Of a stretch of 64,000 nt of DNA, positions 1 to 12,830 are shown piece after piece. This DNA is from Colletotrichum lupini (lineage: Eukaryota; Ascomycota; Sordariomycetes; Glomerellales; Glomerellaceae). How positions within the stretch are numbered: the stretch's first letter is position 1; every line of letters starts with the position of its first letter. The position numbers and the translations under genes are program-made. The stretch lies in NCBI RefSeq assembly GCF_023278565.1, contig NC_064672.1, positions 3,038,001 through 3,102,000 on the forward strand, given 5' to 3'. Below the pieces are notes generated by a model. It searched no databases. It was not told the DNA's origin and saw only the letters and a list, made by a program, of their open reading frames with translations.

Positions 1-692
1 TGTAGGTATGATTCTCGTGAAGCCTGGGAGAACTTGAGTAGGTAGCGAAAGGGGCTGCAAGACGCCTTGCTCTGAGCCACTCTACGTCTCCTGCCGCCGC
101 TTCTCTTCCAAATGGTTGACACGGCTGTCCGAAGACGGGCTATAGCAAAGGACTTGAATGGACAGGCCTCCCCTGCAGCTCCCGTCGCTCTCGCCAGTCG
201 GCCATTTTCTTCGCACAAACTCCTGATGCTGTATCCGTAGCGTAGTTACACTGCATCTCCAGCATATCGATATGACCAGGGCATAGATTGGTCAGTCTTC
301 TCGCCAAGGGTTGGGAAAAAAATTCAAAGAAAAATAGAGAGCAAAAGCGTGGGGGACGCTGAGCATGACAGAGGGGTGACTCTAAGACAGCGCCTGTCTG
401 GTTGCTGACATGGGGGAGAACAGAGGCCGAGAACAACGATCGCGCTTAATACATGGCAGCCAAGATCGAATCAAACCCAGAATGGTGTCTGTGTGTAAAT
501 AACGTGCTCTGTGCTTCCGGAGGACACACCTGATTTGGCCCAAAGCAGAGGATGTTGGTAACGTTGGCGACTCGAGTATTGCAGATTTTTTTCTGCCTGT
601 CCCTCAACGCCTTCAGGGGCGCAATTGACTCACACTTCGACATTGTTAAGCTCTGGAATTCTGCGCCCCGGACCCTGGAATTTTTCACTTCG

Positions 693-1097
693 TTAGCCGG
701 CAACTCTGCTCCTGAGCTCAGGGGTTCGGGGACTTGAATCTTGCCATGCTCCTTCAGGCCTGGTGAACTCAATCTGTCCGTACACTGTCCAGCGAAGTAC
801 GTGCCGCGCTCCACTACTGATATCGGATGAGATGGAACCTTTCTGTATGGTGCAGCGGCGCTCAACTATTTCGAGGAGTGAGCCATTTTGCTGCAAGGTA
901 CGGGTTATCCGAACTTGGCCAGATTCGACGCGGCCGCGGTCTCGGTAAGCACGCAAATTCATAGCCAGATCTAGCGATTTGAGGAAAACCACTACGGCTC
1001 GACGTCTGGTCGAAAGAGTTGGGGGGTCTCCTGTTGCTTCGTCAATTACGTGCATTGCTGTCACACAACGATCGGCCGACGCCGTGATAGCCTCCAA
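693..1097 (-). CDS. doubtful 134-residue open frame, unrecognised
   Basis: This open frame of 134 codons starts with MEAITASADRCVTAMHV and has a balanced residue composition with alternating hydrophobic stretches. It reads more like protein than the surrounding frames. No domain is recognised, there is no signal peptide or membrane segment, and a longer frame overlaps it on the same strand at 446-865. It may be an exon or relic of a decayed gene, or chance. Nothing in the neighbourhood helps assign a role. Confidence 0.2.
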   Translation of the reverse strand: MEAITASADRCVTAMHVIDEATGDPPTLSTRRRAVVVFLKSLDLAMNLRAYRDRGRVESGQVRITRTLQQNGSLLEIVERRCTIQKGSISSDISSGARHVLRWTVYGQIEFTRPEGAWQDSSPRTPELRSRVAG

Positions 1098-1175
1098 CGC
1101 GCCCGCACCTATCGAGCCAGCCCTCGATCATTAGTGGTGCCTTCGTCGTTTTCTGGTTGCGCATCGATGGCATAA

Positions 1176-1434
1176 TTCCTGCTGTACTTGAGGGACTACG
1201 TCTTCGTTATACCAAACAAGGCTAGACCTGGCGTTGGTAATCAAGCTGTGGTTTTCGACTCGTCCAATGAGGTGCGGATAGTCACTGAGAAGATCTCAGC
1301 TTGGGCAGAAAAGAACGGTGTCACGGGGTGTCTGTGAGACATTGGAGGTGTTCTGGAGAATTCCAGCGGCAAGTACTCGTGATCATGCTGAACGTATCCG
1401 TACCGAGGACGACGGGTCAGTCAGGACCGCTTGA
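1176..1434 (+). pseudogene. possible decayed gene fragment
   Basis: From 1176 a frame with no start codon encodes a protein-like run including YVFVIPNKARPGVGNQ and VRIVTEKISAWAEKNG. It meets TGA at 1335-1337 and continues in the same frame with DIGGVLENSSGKYS to a second TGA. A frame change then opens a further run containing DHAERIRTEDDGSVRT up to TGA at 1432-1434. In-frame stops that could come from CGA-to-TGA changes and one frame change suggest a decayed gene. The original family is not recognised, and chance cannot be excluded. Confidence 0.25.
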
Positions 1435-4400
1435 TGCCATGCTAGCCCCAGTGATAGACAGCTGGGCAGATTTGCTGAGAGCGTGAGACCCTTTAGACTG
1501 AATATCATTATCAGGTATCTGCGTCGTCCTCAACGCCTGCAGTCTGCTTGTCGCTCTTGATCCACCTAGCATTGTCGAAGAGTCTAACGAGCCGAGTCTT
1601 GGGACCACAGCTAGAAACAAGCGGCGGCTCGGATTCAAGGGCCAGGAACCCAGGTGAAGCCTCTGCGATACTCGACGTCTGAAGACAGACCAAGATGGAC
1701 ATGGTCCGAACACGCCTTCTTTGACCTCCACCTGATCCCCAGTTCTCCTTTGCGGGCGGAGCAGGGCTAGTCCCTGTTTTTGCGCATGGCCCGTGTCAGG
1801 AACACGGCAATGCCTTCTCTAGTCTCGATTTTGAAGCTGCGGTGCGGCATCGATATCGAAACTGGTTCTCGGCATGAGGGATGACGATACGTAGATATCC
1901 TTCGTACGGATAGATACACAGATACTCCGTATTCTGTGCTCGATGCTGCAGCTTCATTCGGCAGCGGTCGTGAAGGGTTTGTGAGATAAGGGCTAGTACG
2001 GGACATTGCGGGATCATCGGCGTGCATTGAAATAAATGAAGACCCCCAGCTGCCCCCCCCCCCCCCATTTCGCCGGATCCGACCGAAATAATGCTCGGAG
2101 CATGGCTCGATCGAGACTGCCCTCACCTTCAGCTTAGAGCTACAAGCTACGGCATCTGGAAAAGCAAGATATCGGGCGAGGCGAACGACGCTGCGAGTTC
2201 TTCATCGACTGCTTGCCGCAGGTGTGGGGGATGTGGTTGATCTGGGTTTCGCTGTTTCTCGTCTTGAACAATCCTTGGATTGACCTGTCCCACAACCAAG
2301 ATACCGATAAGCGCAGCAGCTCACCAATACTGCGATGGCCAGGCCCGAGGCTGGCGCGACTGGTTCCTGCTTCAGCGCACCTACACCAACGGCGTTAGAC
2401 GGGAGCCAGTGCGAATGCTTTGTTCCTAGCCCTCCACCCCGGCCGCAACCCGATCGAACTCTATTGCTTCCCTCATCTCAGCCCAGTCCGAGGCTCCCGC
2501 CTTCAAAGATTTAAAGTTGTATGTGGCAGATTTGGCAGAATCTCGTCTTCGTCGTTGCGGACGCCGACAAATCCGATGCTATCTCATGTTCGCTCTCCCG
2601 AATGAGTTTGACGTATTTGCCGCGTCTCGTTAGGCAATAGAAAGGACTTGCTCGATAGCCGACTTATAAATCCGGGCGAAGGGGCTATTCCCGTACGAGC
2701 GAGAATTCTCGCCTCTCAGGTATCTGTTCGCTCGCTCTGGGTCGAGTTGACTTGGCGCTTGAATGCGTCCCACTTGTGGGCGAAGCAGCACTATCTCGTG
2801 CGGGCGCAAAGCCCACGTAGCCCACGCCACACGCGTACTGATAACTTGAGGGCTCGCACTTATCCTCAGAATCCCACGCCAGATCGCTAGGAGCCGTAGG
2901 AGCACGCAAGGTTGGTTGCACTCAACCCCACAACCTCCCGGATATGAGTGGGTTGGTGGTTGGAGAGAGACCCAGGAACCTGATGCAGATATCAGCGGGC
3001 GGCGGATTAAATGATCATCCTGACGATGTCTCTGAGAAGTGTGCCAGTTCCTGGAAGAAGGGTCTCGGCGAGGTCGAAGCAAGCTGCGTGATTGGCTGTG
3101 TGCATAAAGAGATGGCTTATCTGAAGGGTGCCGCTACGTTGAAACCAAGCTAATAGGAGTCATGGGGTTCTTGTCTCTCTGTTATTGCCAGAGACATCAA
3201 TTTCGTGATCGCAATGGCTGTTGCTATTTGGATCAGCGCTTTAATCAGATAGCCGCGGCAGCCTTGTCGAAAGAGCGGCCGGCACTCGAAGGACGATCAC
3301 GGCGACAATCGCAAAGATGGCGGGATGGATCGTCTTGTTCGTCGGCCTTGATTGGCTTTCGGCGTTGAAGGTTGTGGTGAACGGCCCAAAGCTTCACCTC
3401 TCCCACTGGTTTGTTAGGTAACTGTAGATCCAGTCACTCCGCAATGGAAGCCTCGTGAGTTTCCCGATGTGGTTGCTTCGACAGCCGCAGGCGCTCCTAC
3501 GTTAAGACGTCAGTCCCCCCAAAGTGACGAAGGCGACGAACTCTTCTGATCCATAGGGGATCCAGCTCCAGGGTTAGGTCCTGCAACAATCCGTGATGCA
3601 GAAGCTGCATGAAGGGCCGCAGAATGCATGTTTGGGCGAAGGCGTCAGTACGGGTGGTCAGGTGGGCAACCTGGACGGCCTACTATGCCATCGGTCGACT
3701 CGGGAGGTAGGTATGGTGTTAGTGTGGGGAGGCATGTTGTGACGCTGATTTGTTCAACGTTGTGAGCCTGTTTCTCCTCCCCCGCCTCAAAACGTATGCG
3801 GGTGGTGGCCGAACCGGTTTAGCCGCTCTTGGCCCGCAGCAAATTCCAACTGCATGGATGGACGACCACTGAGGGCCTCAACGGAGATATCAACGGCGAA
3901 TAGCGGCTGCAGACGATAGGAGCTTTTGGAGAGACAGTTGATGTGACGAACTTTCTCCTTATGTCACCGTTCTTGAGTCTCCACGGGTCCGTCGTCACGG
4001 ATAGTGTCATAGTGCACCCAGCAGAATCGTGACACTGTAGCCTCCAGACGTGTGAAATCTGCGAGACTACTCCTGCCGTGCCGTTGGCCTAGGGTGGAGA
4101 CATCGGGTTGTTGAAGCACAAGATCTCCGATACCCTTGACGGACTGGCTCCATAGTTATTGCTTGAGGAAGAGGAGTGCATCATGGGGGCGTACTCGGAC
4201 TTTTGCGAGAGATTGGAATCGCTCCCAAGCTGCACTAGTTTTAGTTCCTAGGTCCGCATGAGCTAGGAAGACAGCATGTTTCGCAGTGTCTGTAACGTAG
4301 ACGAATGGGCCAGGAAAACAGACGATGATGACAGTGGGCAGACCAGCCGATCGAGGGTGACATGGCTTCGGGGTGTTGTGATGCCACAGTATCAATTCGT

Positions 4401-5100
4401 ATTTGAAGGGAGTTTGAGCGAGACTCCATGGGCGGACTTGCAGTGGTCCGTCGCGAGTTAACGTTTAGCTGTCATGCCAGGTTGACCTGGGTTTAGGCGG
4501 TCATGAGGATTGTGTCGAAACTCTGGAAACCAGGACACAGCCTTCTTGACGAAGACAGCCGACGACGGGAATCTCGCAATGCTTCTAGGACACGACGAAA
4601 TCTCAATTGCGTGCTGGGATGGACGGATAGCGATGGTCAACCCCAGGTTTTTGCTCTGACGCCACCCCACGACAGGATGGTGTTGATATTGGCGTTGGAT
4701 CTGCACAATTTGGCTGGCAGCCAATGATGAGCCCGACGGCTTTTACCTGGTCTCTGACCCTCCCCTACCCTCGCGGCCTCATCCACCTCCTGCAGCAGGG
4801 TCGATCAGTTGCCGTTGTCGTTACGTGGTTGTGGTGGGCTAGAAGAGGGGAGTCGTCTTGAGACAGAAGCGGCGACACGAAAAGAGGCCGCTGCAGAAGC
4901 AGAGACACACGAAAACGTCAAGGTGCTTGGTTGGTTGGTTGCACCAGCATCCATCAGTTGTCTGAATTGTGAAGGGACCAGTCGTGTGTTGAGTTTGCCT
5001 TCTCCACTGGCTACCGCCATCGTAGTATTCAATGGCAGTCTGTCTTGGCCCGGCGTGTGTGGTGTTGCCGTCGCCGTTGGCCTCTCTTCACTGCCGCTCT

Positions 5101-7686
5101 GCCGCTCAAGGAAAATTCTCCAGTCTTTACAGAGTCACAGAGTAAAGTGGGCCATGGAGAAGGGGACGGCCGCTGTCGCTATTTTTGCGGATACCAACCC
5201 CCCACGCGGCTCCATGCCTCATATCATTCGACAAAGGACTGATTTGATTTCTCATGATCTTGGGCCGACACCCGTTGTGTCCATGTGTTTTTGGAGAACA
5301 CCATAATACCAGCGACAACGAGAATTGCGAGGAAGCTGATGGTGACGGACACGGGGGATGTAGGGATTCGAAGAATGTTGGGAACCAATGGGGAGATTGA
5401 GGTTGAAGAGTTTTTTCTTTCTTTCTTCGTTCATCTCCTTGCTTCGAGTCCGGGCTCACCCAGGCGAGGAGGGAACATGCGCGATCTAGACTGGTCCAGC
5501 CAGCCCCCGAGGCGTACTGCTTGTGTACAGTGGCGTTGAACGGGATCGAGCTCTGGGGTGCTCAGCTGTCAGGCCGGGTTTGAAAGTAGTGGTTCAGTCG
5601 CAAACGCACTTCTGATTAATCACTCAATTCAACATATCCTTCTCTTGGGTCGTCCGAGGGTGGCCAGAATCCCATGCAGGGCACAGAGTACGAATACTAG
5701 CGATGCTGGTGCTCGTGGTGGTGTGCTGTTTTGCTGCTGCTGCTGCTGCTGCTGCTGCTACCAATGTCTCTGGTGGCAGCAAGCAACACAGGAGGAAGAG
5801 AGACGACAGTGCAGCTCTGGATCTGACCAAACACCTGACTGCTCCTTGAGAGAGGCCGGGGTCGAGCTATGCTAGCATCAATTGGGAGGGCGTGGGTGTC
5901 GATCATGGGTTTGAATTCGGGCAAGGAAAAGACGGAGAAAGTGGACCAGTTTCCTTGGGAGTTGGGAGTCGCGACAGCACCAGGGGCGTGAGGGAATGAC
6001 CGGAGACGAGAGCTTGGGCCAATGGCACCCGCATCCACTAGACCGAAACAATGCTAGCGCAGACAGGACTCTTGGTATCCACCCAGCTCGTTCTCACTGG
6101 CTCAGAACGAGCAGCTTCGGTTCAGCGTCTGCAGCAGCCATCTGTACTCATGCCTGAGGTAGTCGTCGATTGCACAATCCGCTGCATCACTGTCATAAGC
6201 GGGCAGACCCGTGCCTGGCGACGCCGCAATACAAGCGGAAGAGGTACAGATATTGGCTGCCTTCCTCCTGCTGCCCACGCCATTTGCATCCACTCTGAGC
6301 TGATGCCCACTCAGCTGGAGAACGCAGTATCCGTAGGCACCTTGGACTGCGTTGGGTGCTGCCTTATGCAGCTCTCGGATGTCCACACGCCCCCTGGCGT
6401 CATCGTCGACAGTTGGCTCTCTCTGGCTGGCCTGCCTTGGGACCGTCGCATCCTCAGGAAGTTAGCAGATAACGCAAGAGCAGCAGCAGAGCGGACAAGA
6501 CCAAGTATCTTTGCAGCCCAGTTTCACCTAGCAAGTACGAAGTGGTACTCCGTCCCACTGTTGTCCCCGCTTTCTCTGCACTTTCCATTTCTTCACAACT
6601 CTTTTGCTGATGAATTATGTTTCTGCACCCCCTCTCTCTGTCCAGCCACCCACACACCTCGCTCATGCCCTCAAACTCTGAGCAGTGAGCACAATTGTCG
6701 CCTTTGACGCAGAAAATTTTCAGAGGAAATCATCACACGCCCAAGTCTGCTGGATGGTCCCCTGCTCCTTCTTCCCCTGCCCTCCCGAAGATGGGTACGT
6801 ACACTTTTTCCTTCCCTCGTCCCCTTCCCTAACAAATCTCTCTCTCTATGACTCTGTAACTCTGTGACTCTCTCTCGCTCCCTTCCCCCCCAATTTGCCA
6901 ATCTCGTCCATCTCGCTCTCCCCTCCTCTCTCTACCACCCACCACCCCCTCTTTCCCTCACTCCTCACTCCCGCTTGACCTTGCTCTCCCACCCTCCCCT
7001 CCCACACCCCTCCCTCTCTCTCCCAGACACCCCCTTCTCTCCTCCAGTGGGCGCTATCTGCTGCAGGGCATGAGAACTGGAAGTGGGGTCCTGGCTCAGC
7101 CCATCAGATTGCCAATGCCATCCTTGCTGTCTCTCTGCCCTCCATCTCCATCTTGCCATCTCCACCCCGGACCTGCACACTAGCGGCCACTTCCTGCCCT
7201 TGTGCTTGTGTGTGCATGTTTGTGTGGTGGGTAGGCGTCTTGTCGCTCTCTTCATCCACTTCCAAGTATCTTTGCACCCACCCACCACAGCATAGGTACT
7301 TTCTATGCACCATAGGCCTTGCCTTGGGCGTGCTCCTCCACTGGTGGGCAGGCTGTGCTTCGAGGATAGATACATATGAGCCGACCTCTTTCCACACCTC
7401 GTTCCAGCTCTCGTTCTCTCATCATTCGACTTCACTCATCTTATCCTCCGGCATTTGTTCGTGGCTCACTCTCTTGCTTGTGGCTTCCAGTTCTGTTCAT
7501 ATATCGACTGCAATCCCGTCCAACTCTTTAAACACCTGCCACCACCCACACTCATCATCACAACTTGCCTACGCACAAACACCAACTACCACCTTCAGTC
7601 CACCACTTGAACACTAGTCGACTCGACTCGGTTCTGCTCAACACAACGCCAAACTCAAACAACTACACACCACAAATCCAGACGCA
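5101..7686 (+). promoter_or_regulatory. upstream region and likely long leader of the Ecl1-like gene
   Basis: No gene is supported here. A 218-codon frame at 6051-6707 has no domain and looks accidental. From about 6780 to 7680 the plus strand is strongly pyrimidine-rich, with long CT runs such as 6866-7035 and then CA/CT-rich sequence up to the start codon. This is typical of fungal promoters and 5' leaders of regulated genes. Several upstream ATGs (for example at 7153 and 7565) lie in this stretch and could act as upstream reading frames if the leader is transcribed. The transcription start site is not known. Confidence 0.5.
5732..5758. repeat. (TGC)9 trinucleotide microsatellite
   Basis: Nine tandem TGC units lie in non-coding sequence upstream of the Ecl1-like gene. 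No supported reading frame uses them. Confidence 0.95.
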
Positions 7687-8151
7687 ATGGCCGCCTTCGA
7701 CCTCTGGACTCCCGAGTTCTGCCTCGGCTGCGACAAGCAGACCGATGGTACTGCCTACTGCTCCGAATCCTGCCGCCTCGCCGACTTCGAGAAGACATCT
7801 ACACCCAGCTCAGTTGCCAGCTCGCCCGGCTTGAACACCCCTTCCTACCATTGGACTTCTTCAAGGCAACAGTCCAACAACTTTTACCTCTCGCCCGCCT
7901 ACGACTTCACCAACGCTCAACCCTACGGCAGCACCCCCTCCAGACAATCCTACCTCTCGTCTTCGAGGGCACCCATCACCACTCGCCACATCCTGACCAC
8001 TTCGAGCTCCAACTCCAGCCTGTGCTCGATGCAGAGCACAACATCATCCAACACCGATGGCAGCCAGCTTTCAGAGAAGGCCAAGAGGGAGCTCCAAGCC
8101 TACGCCGTGTCTTTTGATCAAGCGAGACTCCAGCGTCGACGATCCGCCTGA
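7687..8151 (+). CDS. Ecl1-family zinc-binding life-span regulatory factor
   Basis: A single-exon gene of 154 residues. The N-terminus (residues about 9-36) has the Ecl1 signature: two closely spaced cysteine pairs in FCLGCDKQTDGTAYCSESCR followed by LADFE. The rest is Ser/Thr/Asn-rich and probably disordered, ending in a basic QRRRSA tail. In the fission yeast Ecl1 family, these small zinc-binding proteins extend chronological life span and respond to nutrient starvation; a nuclear regulatory role is inferred from that family. The start at 7687 is the first ATG placing the motif at the N-terminus and follows a very long pyrimidine-rich leader with upstream ATGs, which fits starvation-regulated translation. 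There are no near neighbours on either side. Confidence is good for the family and low for the exact function. Confidence 0.85.
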   Translation: MAAFDLWTPEFCLGCDKQTDGTAYCSESCRLADFEKTSTPSSVASSPGLNTPSYHWTSSRQQSNNFYLSPAYDFTNAQPYGSTPSRQSYLSSSRAPITTRHILTTSSSNSSLCSMQSTTSSNTDGSQLSEKAKRELQAYAVSFDQARLQRRRSA

Positions 8152-11100
8152 ATCGAACACGACCTCTTCATCTACACACTGTTCAATATACCCTTAGCCA
8201 CAGCACAAGTGGCATCGTTTCCTTTTTCCAGCACAGCACGCAACTCAGTTTACTCGATACACCATCGGCACACCGACTCTTTTCTCTTTTCTTTGGGTTC
8301 GACTTTGTTGTAACAAAACGGGCATTACATCGGAGTACTGCATTATAAAAAAAAGTTTGGGTCAACTACGGGGAGTACTTGGCTTGGCAGGACATCTGCA
8401 TCAATCACATCAGGGCGCAACAATGGGGGACACTGGGATTGTACCACGACATTGGGGGCTTGTAACCAAGGGTTGTTTACAAGTATGGCACTGAGAGATT
8501 GAGTATCTCGCCTTTGGCTTCATTACACCTCGCCACGGAATGGACGAGAGGTAGCCTGTCACGAGAGCGGAAGGGCTCATATCACGACAAAGATTGGGTA
8601 AAGACCCTGGCATTGGACGAAGCCTCGAGGCAAAATGACCTCCGATGGCAGCTTGGACTGGTATCAACATTAGGCATTATCAAAGTGACGGATCAACTGG
8701 GTAGCGGAGATTCCAGAGGAATGGACTAGCACCGCCAGATTGAGATGGACCATAAATTCTAAGACCAGTTCAAAGCTTGACAAGAATTTTTCCACTTGCT
8801 ACTACCTACATGTGTGACTCTGATGACTGCAATCAACGATGACTCTAACTCTGTCCATGCCAGCACAATCCGCATCCACTTCTGGAGCCTTCGCGACGGA
8901 GCTGTGGGTCTGCGGGAAAAGTCGTCATAGTGCCGGAAAGTTCAGAATTCCCCCATTACGCTTTGAGAGCCCCTGGCCCAGGTGCAATGGAGTTTGGTCC
9001 GAAGGGAGCAAAAGTTGGTGAAATTTTTGGCCAGGATCCCACGCCAAGATTATTTTTGTTCGCTCGGAAGTTGCCAAACATACCACAGACTGGGAAGGGA
9101 CGGTGAACGGGGGTCGGACACGGCGCACAATCCGGGAACACAACTAAGGTAACAATTAATGGAGAACATTGGCACGTTGGGTAGGGGAGTTGGTTAGTTG
9201 GTTGGTGGGCGTCTGATTGACGAATGCATTTTCTTTTTTTCTTCCCTTTGTTTTTTTTTTCTGTCATGTCATTGCAGACTTTTGACAACGGCTCAATTGC
9301 CCACGTTGACAACGTGCAGCTCAGGGCCCTCCAAAAGGCCCAAGGATAGGCAGACAGGCAAGCCGCAAAAAGGACAGAAATTGGAGAAGCAGGATACGGA
9401 TTGCCGTACACGTGTTTCCCATGGCTTATCATTTTCTTGAGTCTTGACAGTGGAAGAGGCGAATGGCGAATCAGCGAGAAAGTGAGAGATGATGGAACTG
9501 GCAAATGCATGGTACGATTGGAAAAGGCAGTGCGTGCCATCAATGTCGGGCACAACGCATTGCACTTTCCCATGCCGCCTGTTTTAATGGGGATTTCCAA
9601 AGTCTTACGGGATACCTTGCTTTCCCGTCTACACAGTAACTACACAAGGTAAGGTAAGGTACCTTGTATTTCTTTTCTTGTCCATCCATCGCCTTGTTCT
9701 TTTCTTCCTCCCCCGTGCCTCCTTCCTGCCTCATGGAGTAAGTCTGTATGTACCTTTGTACGGCTGCATTGAGGCAAGGGAGGGAAGGTATCTTCCAGGT
9801 TGAGGTCAAACAGGCACTAAACATCAAGCCAGCGTACTCTATAGCCATCTTAGTCACCGAGCCACTGCGTACGACGGGAGAGGATGAAACCTGGCTACCT
9901 ACCTACCCTATGAGTCTATGTACCTATGTATCCGTACGTGCCTAAGGTACCTTACCTTATGCCCATGGACGGCTTCAACGACACACATCCAAATCATTGC
10001 TCGCACCTGCGCAAGCACGCAAAACACAATAATGCATGGCTGCTGTCCCACGGTGGAGGTCATCTCGATGGCGCACAGTTCGCAATCTCGCACCAAGATT
10101 GAGCAAGCGAGAAAAATGAGATGCTTTCAGCAAGTCACAGTCGCCACGACGTCTTTCTCGTCTCTCGTCTCTCGTCTCTCGCTCTCCGACCGGAGTGGCC
10201 CATGTCTCCGAGCACCGCAGTCGCAAACCCGCAGCCCAGGGCACCTCTCACCAGCAGCTATGCCCGATGTCAAATTCCAAAAAGGTCGAATACGCACCTG
10301 CCCCCCCCCCCCCCCTGACAGGACGATTCCCCGCCAAACACACGCACACGCCTGCTCATCCATACACCACGGCGGCATCCATCGTCAATTAAGAAAATTT
10401 TGTCCATTGCGGACAAGAGGGGACCCGTAAATAACGACAATGCCGCCCACATGACCGCCATGACGTGAGCCGCGCGAGAAAACATGCCATCCATCTGCCC
10501 CGTCGTCCTCTGACGCAGCTCGAACCGAAATGGATTATGGAGGCGGCTTTCGAAGCCGAACCCTCTTTTCTCACTCAGATCCTCGATCCACAAGAAAAGG
10601 GAGGGGACTCAGGAGGAGACGTATCTGACAGGAAGACCCCCGCCAAGTTGCGAGAGCCTCTTTTTCGTGTGCGATGGAATCTCGGTTGTAGCCGCAACCT
10701 GACCACGTCCCTTAGGCGACTACCACCCACCCCTCCGCGCGTGTTACGGTACAGGGCGCTTCGGATACGGACAGGAGAGTGAGAACAGCTACGAAGCTAT
10801 CTTTTAGCCCAGGGGGCGGCGAGCAAGAAGTGAAAGAAATGGCATTGTGGCACTGGGCAGCCTTTCAAATTGGCTGTTTGCTACCGACGCTCAGACCAAC
10901 GATGTGCACTTCATCAACAGCTGCTCCTCATCTCGGAGCTGGCTTGCTTATTGCCATGGCCCTCTCGGTCTCCATCAATGCCGCCCCCGATATTCGGAGC
11001 CCTCAAGGAAATCTTTTTTCCAGAACCGAGGGGCCTGTCTGGCTTGAGGACTGGACTCAGTGGGCTGGACTGGACTGCATCTGGGCCCTGAACCTGGGCC

Positions 11101-12773
11101 GAATCCGTGGGGTGTCGAGGGCGGCCCGAACGCTAACCACGACACTCACTCCGTGACTCCTCAATCCGTCCAGTCGTGCATTTCCAGTCTTTTACTCAAC
11201 AGTCGACACCCACCAGCAGCAGTTGAGGCAGCCGCTATTGGCAAGCGCCGATGGGAGAGAAAGGGCAAGGATGGGGATGGGACGTGAGAGTGCGGCCCAG
11301 CCCAATCCAAATTGCGACCAGCTCTAACATCCTCGAGCAAGGGTGTGGCGGCCCAGTGGAAGCGATAGTGCTATTATGGAACCCTCCAGCACCAGAGGCG
11401 CTCTGCTGAGGACAGCCTACAGGTGGGAGAGTCTGGAGACAGGGCGGCTTGCTCAGGCGTCTCGCCAGCTGTAAGTGGCCAGGACAGGGCTTCAATTCGA
11501 CATGGGAATTTCCAACAGACGAGGCGTCCGCCTCTCAGTGCTCGCCTGAAGGTGTGCTTCATCACTCAGAAAGGCCTGCGTCCTGCTTGCTGTAGAGTGC
11601 AGAGCAAGGAGCACCTTTGTTCAAGTCGATTCTGCACAACGCCTCAGCTTCAGCCCCCGGACATTATCCAGGCAATCCGACCTGTCACTGCCTTAACCGA
11701 TGCCTGCCAGCCGTTTCTGTCTCTTTGCAGACTGTGTGTGTGTGTGACAGACAAGCTCCGTCAGCGCCGAGCCACTTACAGTTGCCTCAGTTCGCCTTCA
11801 GTTCGCCTCTGCCTACTCACATTAGGTGGCCTTGACGAATTGGAATAGCCAAATAACCCGATAGGAAGATAATGCCTCACGAACATGTTCCCCAAGAAGC
11901 AGGCTTGAGGGCCGCAAGTGTGCCTTTGCCTTTCATCTGCAGCTTACGCCTTTCCTTCCGTCTCTGAAGCAGCAGCAATAATTTGCACCACAGCCAACTG
12001 GACGACGACTTCCACTTTAGACATGGTGCATTGTGACGGTGTTGGCAGCATTTGATACGACCAGTCTGTTATGCCTCCATCTCCCCCTCTCCGGGTTTGT
12101 TGGGGGAGTGGCTACAGAGACTCATTCCTTCAACCATCTTACAACTCGTCAAACCAGCCGTTCTGCGTTTTGACGCCCCCTTTCCCTGGCGGCCTGGCCC
12201 TCGCTTTACGGTACTTTAGGCTTGGGACAGAGGTGAAAATTTTCACAGCATGGATCAGCCTCTGAATCTTCTTTTCTCTCCGTCTCCCTTCGGAAAGGGC
12301 AACGCAACGGATCGATCGATCCATGGTGTCTGGTCTCTGTGCGCCTGGCCATGGCCTAGGTACTCCGTACTCAGGTTCTTGCTCGTTATGCCCGCTCTGC
12401 GCCCTAGTTGCCTTTACTACCCGTTCTGTTTTACATTGAACGGTGAGTCGTTCCGGTGACATGTATCAAGGGACAATATCAACAAACAGAACAAAACAAA
12501 GTTTGACTTCGTTGTACGCTGAGCGGTCTTCGTCTATACTCCCCGTGATAACTGGGTGTCCATATCCGAGGCGGGTTTCGTCGGCTCGCTTCAGTTGTGC
12601 TGCAATGCTTTAGTACCTCTGAGCGCCAACGGTATTCAAGAGCAGCCCGGGAGTCTCCAGTCGAACCACCATGGCACCTCAAAGCGGGTGTTGTGCCGTT
12701 GCACCGCCTGCATTTCAAGCCACCGCATCGCTTTCTGTTTTACACCTCAGACACATCCTCTTCTGCACAGCGA
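8152..12773. other. intergenic, no gene seen
   Basis: No open frame here shows a domain or sustained coding character. It holds the 3' flank of the Ecl1-like gene, a 15-base C run at 10301-10315, and AAGGT-type motif arrays at 9646-9665 and 9941-9959. Short AT- and CT-rich patches are scattered through it. Confidence 0.6.
9646..9959. repeat. pair of AAGGT/ACCTT motif arrays
   Basis: At 9646-9665 three direct AAGGT units run into an inverted ACCTT unit. At 9941-9959 the same unit appears as CCTAAGGTACCTTACCTTA. Related copies occur at 33978-33998, 34773-34787, 50583-50597 and elsewhere in non-coding parts of the window. The function is unknown. Confidence 0.6.
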
Positions 12774-12830
12774 GTACCGTAGAAACTCGAGCACTTCAAA
12801 CTTGCGTTAGCCCGTGCCAGCCCTGCTAGC
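12774..12830 (+). repeat. left terminal inverted repeat of the MITE-like element
   Basis: A 57-bp arm matching the reverse complement of 13061-13117 at 56 of 57 positions. It starts with the flanking GTA and then CCGTAGAAACTCGAG. Confidence 0.9.

Larger units (their letters stand above)
1..5100. other. gene-sparse region with worn coding-like scraps
   Basis: No complete gene can be supported here. Open frames are short, overlap on both strands and lack recognisable domains. Two stretches look more protein-like than the rest and are listed separately (693-1097 minus and about 1176-1434 plus). A 14-base C run lies at 2053-2066. Around 3160-3350 on the minus strand, broken frames contain short hydrophobic runs that could be remains of a membrane protein, but stops and frame changes prevent assignment. 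The region reads as old intergenic DNA or decayed genes rather than active coding sequence. Confidence 0.5.

Noticed and set aside
6051..6707. 218-codon plus-strand frame upstream of the Ecl1-like gene
   Set aside because: There is no domain, the composition is Ser/Cys/Leu-rich, and its 3' part runs into the pyrimidine-rich leader. It is likely chance.
10301..10315. long C and G homopolymers (also 2053-2066 and 38896-38906) as functional elements
   Set aside because: They are simple homopolymer tracts without flanking structure, best explained by slippage.
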